Below, piece after piece: positions 23,014 to 34,975 of a DNA stretch of 64,000 nucleotides. How positions within the stretch are numbered: position 1 is the stretch's first letter; each line of letters begins with the position of its first letter. The notes beneath the pieces were generated by a model. The model saw nothing but the letters and a program-made list of their open reading frames with translations. It was not told the origin of the DNA and did no database searches. Source of the stretch: Luscinia megarhynchos (taxonomy: Eukaryota > Chordata > Aves > Passeriformes > Turdidae); assembly GCA_034336665.1 (NCBI GenBank), contig JAPFBE010000003.1, positions 16,780,360-16,844,359 on the forward strand, given 5' to 3'. Both the position numbers and the translations under genes were made by a program.

Positions 23014-24177
23014 TGTGTTGGTTTCACGTGCTAGGGTGGAGGGGTGGATTTCTCCTGAGGGAAGCTCCATGAGGCTGGGGAGTGGGAGGGACTCGCCCGT
23101 CTCTGGGAGCTTCCCCTGTGAGCTGCTGGCACCAATCAGAGAGCTGATTTGGTGATGGATAGCTTGGGAAATAAATGAAAAGTTATTTTGCTTTCACAAA
23201 TCACAGTGAATCAAGGTAAGTGAGGCTCTTTCGGTTTCCGGCTCCCGGGGGGTGCGGTGGCTCTGGCTGGGGCACCGGCTCCGGGCTCGGCCTGGGGCCC
23301 GCCCCAGCACTGGCCACATGGCACCGGCCCTGCTGGCTCGGCTCGCCTCTCCACGTGGCAGAAGAGGCCTCCAGCTGCCCATGTGGTTTTCTTCACGATC
23401 TGGATACAATTTTTACTTCTTAATGCCTGGATAAGATTCTCGATCTCCTGAGCTCCCCTGAATGAGAAGGAATGGAGTCCACAGAAGTCAGCGGAATGAA
23501 GATAAAGTTCTTGATGGGAAGAGATTGAAAAAATGCAACTGATAAGTAGCTGAAAACCTTTTTTGTGGGGCTATGAGGGGATTGTGACTTCACTAAAATT
23601 CCTTTAAACTGTGAAATATACTTGGGGAGGTTTGGGGTGCTTGAGAAGCCTTTTTTGCCTCAGGGAAATTGAGCTCTCTGTTTTGGGACTAGAATACGAA
23701 CAGAGACATTTGATAGAGAAGGAGATTAAGAGAATTTTGGGTTTTTTGCACCAGCCTGCCTTTAAAAGTAGTACCCCATGTGTGCATCATAACCCATAGC
23801 ACAGTTCTGGAAGGACTGTGAAACTGGGAGGAAATTCTAGTTTTGTAGGTCCCGGACGGGTACAGACTGTGAAGGTGAAGACACCCCCTAAACCTAAATC
23901 AAAAACGGGACTTTTCTCTCTTGAATGAACTGAAACGATTATTTGGGTGGATAACTGACTGAAGTGTTCTGTGTATGTTGTTGTTAAGGAATGTGGAATG
24001 AATGAAAGGGGAGGAGAGAATAATCTAGGAATCTTATTCTGAATTCTTTTTGTGTTTTTAATAATTTTCTTCTTGTACCCTTTTAAGTTTAAGCCTGCCT
24101 TGTCTCTACTTCTAAATCCTATCTCTAAAAGAAATTAAATATATTAAAATTGGCAAAACCCAAGTCACGCCATGACA
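23014..24177 (+). mobile_element. Long CpG-rich solo LTR (ERVL-like), plus strand
   Basis: This 1164-bp segment begins TGTGTTGGTTT, an opening I associate with avian ERVL-type LTRs, and ends CACGCCATGACA, so it has TG...CA termini. The flanking pentamers ACTAC (23009-23013) and ATTAC (24178-24182) match at four of five bases, consistent with an aged target-site duplication. Internal signals are a CCAAT box (23132-23136), an AT-rich TATA-like stretch (about 23167-23176), a CpG-dense block (23229-23355) and overlapping ATTAAA-type polyadenylation signals around 24134-24149. No gag, pol or env sequence adjoins it. Small frames at 23220-23451 and 23611-23799 lie inside it and are not called as genes. 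It could also be a non-autonomous element rather than a solo LTR, because 1.16 kb is long. Confidence 0.72.
23132..23222 (+). promoter_or_regulatory. Promoter-like block and consensus splice donor inside the LTR
   Basis: Within the long LTR, a CCAAT box (23132-23136) is followed by an AAATAAAT stretch that could serve as a weak TATA box, and then by AAG/GTAAGTG at 23213-23222, a full match to the vertebrate 5' splice-site consensus. A CpG-dense block starts immediately after. This order would allow transcription from the LTR with splicing out of it. That it is used is inference only; nothing in the sequence shows an acceptor partner. Confidence 0.35.
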
Positions 24178-24631
24178 ATTACTCTAGTCAGGACAAACTG
24201 AGACAGGATGGGTAAGGTAGAGCTTTCTCATCCCCTTGATGTCTTCTTTGCCTGACCCAAGAAAAGTGACCAGCTCTTATGTGGAGTGTCTTACTTGGCT
24301 TTCCCTCACCTCATTTGATTCAACTTGAATCTGATTCTCCATGAAAGGACTGTCCCTGGCCCATGTCATACCCTGTGTGTGGAAAACAAAATGCGTCTTT
24401 TTCCCTGTATGACTACTGAAAATAGTGCCAGAGTACAAACAAATACAAACCCTGATTTGTGAGGGAGAATTTTTGGGTTGCCCTGCAGTAGCTAAATTTC
24501 AGTCTCCCTAGGAGAGGAACTGGCAGAGAAAATGAAAAGGGGGTTGCTGATGTTGGGAAATTGTTACTAATATTCTATCTAAAGGTCTCAGTGAAATTTG
24601 AATCCACGGTAATATCCTTGATTTCCACAGA
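24178..24631. other. Unassigned DNA between LTR and SINE
   Basis: No gene or repeat was recognised. The first five bases form the right flank of the LTR. Confidence 0.5.
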
Positions 24632-24780
24632 AGCTGTCTTGCAGTAGGGTTGGTCACAGAGTGGTGCTAAGAACACCAACCAGGCTGTGGGTCCGATCCC
24701 TGCATGGGCCATTCACTTCACATTTGGACCTGATGATCCTTGTGGGTCCCTTCTAGCTCAGAGTATTCTGTGGTCCTGTG
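24632..24780 (+). mobile_element. tRNA-Ile-headed SINE with CR1-type tail (TguSINE1-like)
   Basis: The first 80 bases fold onto a tRNA-Ile sequence: a degraded A box (about 24640-24654), the anticodon region TGCTAAGAACACC (24665-24677, with AAG where tRNA-Ile has AAT), a good B box GGTCCGATCCC (24690-24700) and the tRNA 3' half ending GGGCCA (about 24711). The tail (24712-24780) is the CR1 3' end in sense orientation, with the TGATGATCCTTGTGGGTCCC motif and the terminal TTCTGTGGTCCTGTG. This architecture belongs to a SINE that was transcribed by RNA polymerase III and copied by CR1 machinery, as known from passerine birds. A few inserted bases after the anticodon arm and the A-box damage mark it as old and inactive. 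It is not a tRNA gene. Confidence 0.87.
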
Positions 24781-26572
24781 AAATTTCACCTTATTTTTTG
24801 TTCTGAGCCATCCTTCTCTGCCGTGCTACATAAAAACAAATCCAGACAGGATTTGCCAGTTGAAAAATACTTTCCTTTATAGTTTTGGCCAGTGGCGTTG
24901 GAAATGTCTCAGGTCACTCAGTTCTCTCTTCCTACTCTCAGAGATGGGAAGGATGTAGAATTTTTGACTGCAACCACCCCTAGACAAGCCCCTGAACTTC
25001 TCTCTTCATGTGAAGCCAAGCACACTGGCAACTCTGAGCATCCCTGCCCTGACCTTCTTCATTCCCTCCAGTCTGGAGGGAAACAATACTCCAGGATTGT
25101 TTGACCTGGGAATCCTGTGTAATATGAATTATTACACTTGAATTCACACCTGTAAAATATCCATATCTGGTGTTTATACAATTGACATTTCTTTCCATAT
25201 TAATTTTTCAGGTTGACACTCAATAAACTTCAAAGAAAATTAGAATTTTTGAAAAAATTTTGGAACCAATTTTTCTCTTTAGAAGAAAGACAAACTGTAA
25301 CTACAGAATTCCGGGGCTTATGTTTTAAAACAACAAGGAACATAAAGTTCAACAAAAACTAGAATAAAGCATACAGAATTTAATAAAGTACAAAAAAACC
25401 TTCCCTAGGCCCTTTTTAGCTTCTTTCCAGTGAAAGGCTTTCAGACCTTTCCAGAGCATGTCTCTTTTATCAATATGATAGCTGTTATCATAAAGATTTT
25501 TCATGTCTGGGAGGTATGTTAGCAAACCCATTGGCTCTCAGATGTTCTTGTTCTGCACTTCTCCTCTCCCTCCTCACCCCAGAGCTGTGGGCAGTCCTTC
25601 CCCACAGGCTGCTTCTCTTTCTCCCCACAGGTTTGTCATGGATAAATAAGACTCTTTTTCCTATTGTCAAGCCTTTATAAAACACCTGAGTGATTTTTCT
25701 GACCCAGGTTCCTCAGGTGGGGCTTCCTGGCCATCCTTGCTGGTGCAGCAATGCATTTCAGTGAGGATGCCCCAAACTCATCTCTCCCCACCCCACCAGC
25801 TCAGGGGCTGCTCTTCCACTGTCTGGAGACCCTGGCTCTGCTGCTCAAGTGGCATTCAGAGATTGATTTTGGGTCTCTGTTTGCTTCAGATAATTTGAAA
25901 ACAGAAAAGAGGAGGCACTAATCAGTCTGTCAGCAGCAAGCAGACGCTGCAGTGACTGATTGCCTGTGAACCTCAGCATGAGAGCAAGCCCAGGGTTGTC
26001 TTTGCCAGCTCATCCAGCCTGGGAGAATGGGTTGTTTCAGGGGAACAGAGATGAGGAGGGATAAACGGGAAATTTAGCCCTAAGTTGGAGGAGAAAGCCT
26101 GGAAACCTGTGTAACTTTAAACTCAGGGCAACTTGCCCTTGCTCCTCTAATGGAGGATCTGTGACTGTGGGTTTGGGGGAGCAGGGCAAGAACCACCAGC
26201 AAGGATTATAATGGTTTGGTGGGGAGAGCTGTGTAGACACCTACAGCTTGATGAAGGCACTGTTACTTCTCACTCTAACTCATTTGGGAAAATGCCTCAG
26301 TCCCTCCAGAGTAGTCTTGGTGGGGAAGCAGCCCCCAGCACATTTTGTGCCTGTGGTCCAGGTAGCTAATGGTAGCTGCAAGCTGGGAAAACCTTTCTGG
26401 TTCAGAGGGGAAATGGTACTGGGAGACACTGTACTGCTGCAGAGACGAGGGCTCAGCTGAGCTGGAAGCATCACTGCTCAGTGTGTCCTTGTCTCAGGTC
26501 TGCTTTCACAAAGTGCTCGGGGGCCCACAGCAGCCCTCCTTGGGATTACTCACCTTTGCACTCCTGCATAGC
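24781..26572. other. Unassigned non-coding DNA
   Basis: No gene or mobile element was recognised. A 12-bp perfect palindrome (GCTCAGCTGAGC) occurs at 26451-26462, in a moderately GC-rich part (26200-26560) where several frames overlap without domains. Confidence 0.5.
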
Positions 26573-26750
26573 ACATAGAATCATAAACTCCTTGGCTGGA
26601 AAAGACTGCTGGCATCATCTTGTCCAACCATTAACACTGCCAAGTCCACCACTAAGCCGCGTCCCTCAGCACCACATCTACACATCTTTTAAATACCTCC
26701 AGAGATGGTGACTCAACCACTTTCCTTGGGCAGACTGGGCCAATTTTGAA
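26573..26750 (-). mobile_element. CR1 LINE 3'-end fragment, minus strand
   Basis: The left edge has the antisense CR1 terminal repeat (ACATAGAATCATA at about 26573). It is followed by the strongly conserved 3' text of CR1 in antisense, including the segment around 26613-26710 about a third into the untranslated tail. Similarity is good to about 26739, then fades. This is a heavily 5'-truncated copy of about 180 bp, typical for CR1 insertions. It carries no coding sequence, and the frame at 26481-26711 is a shadow. Confidence 0.9.
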
Positions 26751-29700
26751 AGAAGTCAAATCACTAAGACTCTTCTTCAGATTTGAAAGTTAATATGAGA
26801 ATTATTCCATATATTTTCTTACTGGTTATGTGCTGCTTCATTTGTCATCACTCCTCGCAGCATTTTCTCTAGAAGCAGTCCTGAGATTTGGAGAGGAAGC
26901 AGCATAAAACATAACAGAGCAGTTGAATAACTTCACCCAGAAGGTAAGTAAACCCCTCAAGAGCAAACTCCCTTTGTCCAGTTTTCCACTCTTCCATCCT
27001 GAAAAAATATTTTCACAGTGCAACTGTGGTAGATGAACAGGTGAACCTGCAAGAAGGTCGGCCTCTCCCAGAGTTTTGTTTAGGAGTGTCTTTACAGAAG
27101 GCACTTAGAAAACCCCCTTGCCTTCCTTTTCATGCTGTTTGTATTCAAATCCATAAATATGCAGCAATAGCTTGAGTTTAAACAGCAGACAAGAATGTCC
27201 CAGTAAGTGGAAAGAGCAAAATAGCAGAGTTTATTTTTGGCATATGTTTGTGTTTGGACTTTGGAAGGGTACATAAGACATAGTATTCTGGTGATAAAAC
27301 TTGGAACACTGTAAACTAAAAATTAGGTTATTTATATCAGTTGAAAGGGATTTAGAAAACTTTACATCTAGCAAACTGCTTGAGCATAGGACCCATATAT
27401 TCAGAAAAGAAAACTGACAGGGTTAGATATCGGTTGAGAAGATGGCTGTTTTTATGGCTCCCAAGTAACTAGTGTAACTAGTTAGCTGTGTTTATGTAAC
27501 TATCAATAGCTACAGAGAGCAGCACGCCAGCATTAAAGAATCCCCACTAGTATTTATTTGCTTTGTGTTTATTTTCTTGGTGATTTTGCCTTTTCTTGAT
27601 TTGGTTGGATCACACTCTGTATGTACATGAATTTAATATACATATATAAGAAAGTCAGAAAAATGGCTCTGCAGGTTGAGGGAAGAAATTACTGGGTTTG
27701 TGCCCTTACAAAATCTCATTTTCATGTATTTTGTGGTAGCCCCAACACAGTGCAAAAATAGGGGCCTGCCTTTAAACAGGAATAAAAGTAAATTTCGTTT
27801 CTCATCTAGAAATGAAAAGAAGTAAGAAGAATAGGTAACCTGTCATGCCTTAAGCATATTGTTCTAGTTTATTATCTTAAAATGCTGCCTACTTCAATCA
27901 ACACATCAGCAATTCCAGATGCCTAGATAATTAGATGGGAAACAATTTACCAGGACTCATCTGACAAGCCTTTACTATTCCTACCCCTTTTACTAACTCC
28001 AAATATTTGAACCTGTTTCATACCACATTTTAAATCTTTTCTAGAGTTGCAGGCTTTTGTGCCATTTTGCACAGTTCACTCCTGTAATGTGGCCTTTCTT
28101 TTTGTTTGAAAGCCTGCCCTCCCATTCCATTTGGTTTGTTAATGTTCATACCACCTGTTGCCATAGCACTTAAAACCAAAGATATGGGGAAGGTTCCCTA
28201 ATTAGATAAACACAGCGACCCTGCAGAAAGGGTTGGCTTTTGAGGTGCTTTGTTCTGCTGGTCAGTGAGAGGTTTTGTTTTCACACAGTGAGTTGGTGTA
28301 GAGGGAAGGACATCCAGAGCTGGCTGCAGGAGCATCCCTGGATCAGAATGATGGTGCTTTTTCCTTAGGCATGGAGGGGCAACGTGACCTCCCACTGTCC
28401 CAGGGTGCTCAAGGACAAGGCTTCACACAGGCACCAGCAAGTGGGGATTCACATCTCCCCATTTTCAGGTCTGGCTTTTGCAGCAGGCAGGTGGGGGTCT
28501 GCAGGGTGCAGCCATCCCTGGCAGGGAATGGGAATGGACACAGCTGAGCCCTGTTCTTTTTCTGGGCTTTTTTCCACTGCTGTGAGCCTGTTCAGCCTCC
28601 CACCGAGTCCAGGGCTTGCCTGGGGCAGATTGCACCCAGCCCAAGGCAACAGGCTCTGCTCTCCTTGCTGCCTCTGTCATGCAGCATTTTGGGTGTTGTT
28701 ATCTGAGTGGGGAGGAAACCTGCTGACCTGGGTGTTAGTGCAGTGTTACTAGATTGGAAGGAGCAGTAAAGAAAAAAATATTTGAAATTTTGTGATAAAT
28801 CACAGTTCTGGCTGAACTGGTGGTAGAAATACATAGCAGAAATTGAAAGTTCAGTAAAATTACCTACTTTGCTGCATTTACCTCAGTGGTTAAACATCAA
28901 TTGGGACCCAGCCAGCTGCTGTGGGCAGCAGGTACAGCACTGGTGACACAAAAACAGCCTGTAGGGACCTGTCCACACTGACTGGCAGGAGGGAAAAGAA
29001 AGAAATGAAACTGAACATCATGCAAACTGTCACACTAATAGCTGAAAAGGGGAATACTGGAGAGATGGAACAGATTTTGAAGGTTCATAAATATTAAGAG
29101 ATTGCACCTTTTGAGAAAATATCTAAACAGGGGACTGTGAGCAGAGGAAGAGGCAGGATCTCCAAAATGACACTCTGATGGGTATTTGCTTTTGAGAATT
29201 TGTCAATAATAGCAACATCTGCAAACAGCTCCTGACAGAGCAGATGAGGACAGAGAAATATTTTAGGTGGCTTTAATAATTAGTTTTTTCTTCTTACTTG
29301 GTAGCTTTATTCCCAGTTCCATAAATAAAGTACATTACTCCTGTCGTCTGTGACAGCAAATGTGATTTTTCTTTTTCCTTAAGATGGGTCTAGCACAAAA
29401 TGGGGTTACAAGGTGAGCTGGCACTGGGGGATCCTGTGCCTACCAGAACAGCTCATCTGGTTAAAGTCTGGGCTGCAACAGGGCAAGATGGGTAGTTCAT
29501 GGATCACAGCAGCGTGGTGGGGCCACGATCTTCATTCCTCAGCCATGGACTTGTCATGTATCAAAACTTTTGTTGTATGTCAATCTTTTGACACACTGAC
29601 TTGCCTGGGGTTTCCTTCAGGGTAAGCCAAAATGCAAACACTATGCACAGACCTGCAGCTGAGATGGAATGTTACACACTGACTTCAGGACCCAAGGCAA

Positions 29701-30299
29701 GCTCTGCTGCCTGTGTAACTCACCAGGCGTGCTATAAGGCTCCTTTTGTTCCATGTCTGTATGGAAGGGATGCTCTGAAGGCAGTGAGCTGAGATGCACC
29801 AGCACTTTTGCACAAAGCAGTGAGCAGCTCTGCATGCGAATTCGCATCACATTAGCAGGGGGTTTGTGGCTTTTCTTAGCTCCCTGAGTCATGCTGGAGG
29901 GTTTAGTCCCTGCTGCTATTTTTGCATTCTACAGATAATGGAGAAAGGCAAATCATGTAAGGAAAGAGCTCATTTTTTCACACGTAAGCACAAGCTGTCT
30001 GTATGCCTAAGTGCAGATGAGAAAAACCTGTACTCACTCCTCTCTCAGTTGCAATAATTGTTAATTACATTTGTACCCTACTTCTTTAGTGAAGTGGCTT
30101 GCTGGTGGTGTATGCTTTGTATGTATAAAAACATTAGCAAATAACAGCCCACTATGGAGTTCAACACTGCCAGTATCAAAATGCATATTTCCCTTCTCAG
30201 CAACATACTTGTATCAGTGCTAGTTGTCAATGAAAACTGTAATTTTATACATTATCTCCATGTTAATAAATTCAGCTCCAGAGCTCCCAAAAAAGGAGG
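26751..30299. other. Unassigned non-coding DNA
   Basis: I found no gene or repeat. 28380-28700 is richer in G+C, with frames on both strands (122 codons at 28384-28752), none with a recognisable domain. The rest is AT-rich. Confidence 0.5.
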
Positions 30300-30356
30300 A
30301 ACTGTTGGAGTGAGTCCAGAGGAGGTCATGAAGATGGTCAGAAATCTGGAGCTCCT
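30300..30356 (+). mobile_element. Short CR1 LINE scrap, plus strand
   Basis: About 57 bases match the sense strand of the CR1 3' region that reads 'ctggagtgagtccagaggag' in the consensus, followed by an ATGAAGATG-TCAG stretch at 30328-30342. Nothing on either side continues the match, so it is a small remnant of a decayed or internally deleted copy. Its short length makes the call less secure than the others. Confidence 0.7.
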
Positions 30357-33300
30357 CCCTGTTCCTTTTAAAATTTACATTGAGATTTCTCAAATGGTTA
30401 GTCTGTCCTCACCCTTAAACTACCTGCAGAAATTCTGTGTGACTGTTTATTGAGGATAGGAGCAGAAGAGAAAAAGTCCATATGGTCAGTAACTTCCCTT
30501 TAACCTCCTTGGATGGGATCCACAAGTCTGTGCTACAGCCACTATCATCCAGCAATATATGCTTTTCAGTTGGCTCTTTTTGGGTACACAGTGACTCCTA
30601 AAATAAACAAAATATTGTCCTAAGCTGTCTCTGTTGGGGAAGATGATAAATTTTCCATTATGAGGCCAGGTAAAGGATTTCCCTGGCTCGTATCTGTATT
30701 GCTCCCACTGTTAGTTTGGGTTGGTCCTGTCCAAGCTGCACAGCACATGGCCCTGGGTTTCTGTTGGACCCATGTGGATGCTGCTCTGCCCCAAAGCTGG
30801 GCTTACTCTTTTGTGTGTTATTTCAGTTTCTGTGTGTAAGACAGTTGGAAGGCTGTATTTTAGACCATCTGAGTCATGTTTCTATAGAGGGAGGTAAAAG
30901 GTCTGTGTCCTGAAACTGACCTGTTTAAGAGAGCCATTTGGACTGGGCATGGGGTGAAATATTAGAATGAACTAATTGAAACAATAAAAACATATCAATG
31001 GATAAAGGAAATTATAGATGCTCAGAGGCTCAGTGTATAAACTTCCTTCCCTGCCCTTTGCATTTTCTGCATTGGCAAACCTAGAGTCTGTCTTCTTTTG
31101 TTAACTGCAAATGGAGTTTAGGAAGGCCATATATACATCCTTACATAGCTACATAGATGGCAAGGAACATGGTATAAGATAGTTGGAAGAACAGAGGATT
31201 AGTCAAATGAAGAGCAAAGTCTCATTTTTAAACCCAGTTCCTCCAGTAAAAGTTTAATGGAAGTCTGTTTTGGGATTGATGTAGTTAACAATATTTAGAG
31301 CCTATGGAATGGGTAGTACAACAAAAAAGTACTTAGGCAGAAAGTTATATGTTATATAGATTAAGTTAAAAGTGAACTCATTTATTATTGGAGAAGAGCA
31401 GGCAATCATACTTCTTGCACCTGCAGATCCTCAGGAAGGATAAACCTGCATTACACAAGGCAGTAGAAATCTCTGTGTCCTGCAAAGGCACAAGAATTTC
31501 TAAAATGAATGAAGTAAACTGATGCTGACTTGTATCTTGGAAGATTATTTTTTGTCCAGCTCTGTAAGCAGACAGAGAGAAATCAATGGAGTTGCCTGAA
31601 CATGGTGTGACTTCTGCTACTGTTGAGGCCCAAGACATCCCTGTGGAACAAGGGAATATAGAGCCAAGGGAGAGCTGTGTCCTGTGGAGCAGCATCTGCC
31701 AGCTGGGGACATCTGCAGGACAGCTCAAAGGACAGCAGATGCCTCTGTGCTGGTGACTGAACTGTGGCACTGCTTTGGAGGGGATCCTTTCTGAAAAAAA
31801 TTAGCAACCAAACAGGAAGCTTCTGTTTCACTCTGGTGGTTGCCCTTTTCCCACCTGGACTTTTCAATCCCTTTGAAAGGTGTGAGTGAGCCAGAACATG
31901 CCAAAAGCTGAAAGGTGGCATTAATAAGGACTTGAAGATGTCACTGCTGAGGGATATGTTGAAAGCATTACCTTTGTTTAATCTTAGGCAGAGAGGATAA
32001 ATGTGGTGAAGACCAAAACAGATTTCTAATACACATTTCTAAAGGTAACATGAAAAAAAAGCACAACAATTAATTGCTTTCCATGTTCAGTTGTTTTCCA
32101 CAGATGGCCAGAAGTGTTCAGTTTAATTACACAAAAGAAGATGTAAGTCTGATTTTGGAGAAAAAATTTAACTCTTGTAGGTATATAGTGACAGAGACAT
32201 GGGAGACTAGATCAGGAAATTTCAAGAAGAGACTGGACAGCGTTGACTGATCAGACAGTGTTGTCTCTCTATCAGTGTGGGCAGGACCATCAGCCTCTTG
32301 AACTTCTGTTTTGCAGGTGATTTTCTCCCCAGCTGATCACAGCAGTGTTCATAAGCAGCTTCCCAAGAGAGCAGCCCAACCCATTACAATAGCAATGCAA
32401 AATAGGAAAAGCAAATTGAAGACAATGGTGCTCTGAGGTAAAAAATAAACAAGCACTGAACTCCAGGGCTATATATAGACCCTGTGCAATCTCGAACAAT
32501 TTTGACTCATTCTTCTGTAAAAATGCTTAATAAGCAATTTTAAATGCTGGCCTTTCATATCATTTCAGAGGAGAGGCAAGGGACTGCACACACAGGGTTG
32601 TGCATGTGCTGCTGTGCTCAGTGCCTCAGATAACATTCTCATTCTCTTTGATACAATATCATGTTTTGTAAGTGTTAATATGTCATTTTAGTTTTGGAAA
32701 AGGTGATTTTCTTGCTAGTTTTTCATGTGAAGCTGAATGGCTCATTACAGCATGGGCTGTGAATTTCTGTGCAGGGACTGTTGAAAAATTTCATAGCAAT
32801 TATTACGAGTGGGAGAATCTGCATCAATTTAGGTTGACATCTCGTGTCTAAAGAAAAAAATGCTCATCTTATATAGGCAGGGTTCAATAGTGAGAGAGAG
32901 TTCCAGGAATGCTAATATAATACTTTGCCTGAACATAAATTGGGACCTGGTATTTATTAGATAATAAAGCCTGAAAATGTATTTCAAATGGGAAAAATAT
33001 AATTGGGTAAAGGAATTCTTTGTATTTGAATGGACAGCTTATTCTTCATACAATACTAGCTTCTAAAGGCAATATTTGTTGCCGTAGGGCAAAACGAATT
33101 TCTGAATCTAATAAATAATTTAAATGTATATATGTGTTTGAAATTTCTCCAGTAAGTATCTTTTATGGTCTTGGTATGTTCAGGAGACCAGATAGCCTAG
33201 AACTACAGCAGAATGGAAGATAATAACATTTTACTACTGCCAGTAAAACTTAACCACTCAAGGAGAAGGGAATCAAACATTACCAATTGCTTAGTGACAG

Positions 33301-34080
33301 TGCAGGCTTGAAGTGATATGAAATTAATTCCCTTTCTCCATCACCATACTGTAAATGAAGGAGGTGTAATGGAATGTGAGCTGAATGCACCAGAAGCTGA
33401 ACCTATTAGGGTGAGAAGAATACTTTCTGATAACTTTACTGGCATTGTTTGTTCAGCCTACATGAATCCTTTGTACTGTCCAGAAGAACATATTTTCTGA
33501 ATAATAATAAAAACAAAAAAGTGAAGCCACATAGGCTGATTTCAGTGCTTCCTAAAGAAAAGAAAAACAAGAGCAATTTGAAGAATGAGATAATTATATT
33601 ATTCGTGAAAGTTATAATTGTGTAATATTGCAGCCAGTGAAAATACTGTTCAAAATATATGAAACATAAAGGTTTATTAGTGAACTTTGACATACATCAT
33701 AAATACTGAGAGACTGGTGGATTCTGTCATAAACAAGGTAGTAACTACTATTTTCACCTAAACAATGAGTTCTGTAGCCACATTTTGCTTATTGACTATG
33801 GCTTTTCCAGATAAATTTATGTTGTTATTCTTTCATGAGAAGAAATCTTCCAAACACTACTCCTAATCTTCTTGGACACTGTAGCTTTGGCCTGGTGTTG
33901 GAGCTGCATCTTGTCAGAGGAAGCTGACCTGCAGCATGATTACAGAGCTCTGACTGCTCTGAGTGTGATGCCAGTTTAGTCACTCCATGCTGCAAGCCGT
34001 GGAGAGCATCCTGTGCTGCTGAGTCTCTCTGTCTGTCTGGCACTGCAGCAAGGGAAGTGTCCTTGCTCTCTCTGTGCCAC
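30357..34080. other. Unassigned non-coding DNA
   Basis: No gene or interspersed repeat was recognised. The minus-strand frames at 31378-31921 (130 and 112 codons) overlap each other and have no domain. 32640-33700 is strongly AT-rich. Confidence 0.5.
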
Positions 34081-34600
34081 CTCAGCTTGGTCAGCCAGCA
34101 GCCAAACCCCATGCACCTGCTCATTCAGTCCCACCAGCAGGACTGGGGAGAGAATGGGAAAGAGTAAAAGCTGGAAAAGTCATGCATTGAGATAAAAAAC
34201 AGTTTCATAGGGAAAGCAAGAGCCAGGCACACAAACAAAGCAAAAACCAGGAATTGATTCAGTGATTCCCAGGGGCAGGCAGGTGTTCAGCCATCTCCAG
34301 GAGAGCAGGGCCCACCACGTGTAACAGTGACTTGGGAGGACAAACTCCATCACTCCAAATGTCCCCCTTCCTTCTTCTTCCCCTGCACTTTATATACTGA
34401 GCATGATGTCAGGTGGTCTGGAATATCCCTTTGGTCAGTTGGGGTCACCTGTCCCAGTGTGTCTCCTCCCAGTCTCCCATGCACCCCTAACTTCTTGCCA
34501 CCATGGCAGTAGGAAAGACAGAAAAGGCCTTGGTACCCAATGAAGAGGTCCTGCAGAGCAGAGTTATCTCTGGCATACAGCAGCATCACTTATCTTGTCT
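34081..34600 (-). mobile_element. Truncated LTR of an avian endogenous retrovirus, minus strand
   Basis: On the minus strand this matches a very widespread bird LTR that I recall as ERVL-like. The plus strand shows its antisense landmarks: a block at 34268-34345, a CTTTATATA at 34389-34397 (TATATAAAG on the minus strand, the LTR TATA box), then GAGCATGATGTCA and the segment at 34417-34455. The U5 side lies at low coordinates (about 34081-34215). The expected ATTAAA polyadenylation signal reads as ATGAAA there, so it is damaged. On the U3 side the first hundred or so bases of the LTR, including its TG start, are missing or unrecognisable after about 34570. No target duplication could be found. 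It is a broken solo LTR without viral genes. Confidence 0.83.
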
Positions 34601-34975
34601 CTTCTACACTGGTATTCCCAGGGGAAGAAAGCCACAGACTGAGAGCAGCATGAGGAATCCCAGGAGTGACTATCAAGACTGAGCAGGAGATGAAAGAAGG
34701 ATAATGTCAGTTCTCTCTTTGTACTGTGCTGGGTGGCACACAAGCTGTCAAACTGAAATCCTCTGCAGCTGGTGAAGTGAAACTTTTCATGCTGCTACAA
34801 GAAAAGGTGTCATTATTCAAAGGCTAAATACCCTTGTCTGCAAGATCAGCAAGACATCATCCTACACAGTTCAAGCTGTATTCCAAAAGTCAGTCATACT
34901 GGCTGGATGAGCAGTGGAAGCATGACTGCTCTGTTCATCTGGCATCTCCCATGAGTCCTCCTTGATTCACAAAAG
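34601..34975. other. Unassigned DNA between LTR and CR1 scrap
   Basis: No gene was seen. It may include a further diverged part of the neighbouring LTR, but I cannot support that. Confidence 0.45.

Noticed and set aside
23220..23355. CpG island of a host gene promoter
   Set aside because: The block is internal to an LTR with TG...CA ends and flanking near-duplications. No exon follows.
24632..24711. Possible tRNA-Ile gene
   Set aside because: The A box and acceptor pairing are degraded, there is an insertion after the anticodon arm, and a CR1 3' tail follows directly, so it is a SINE.
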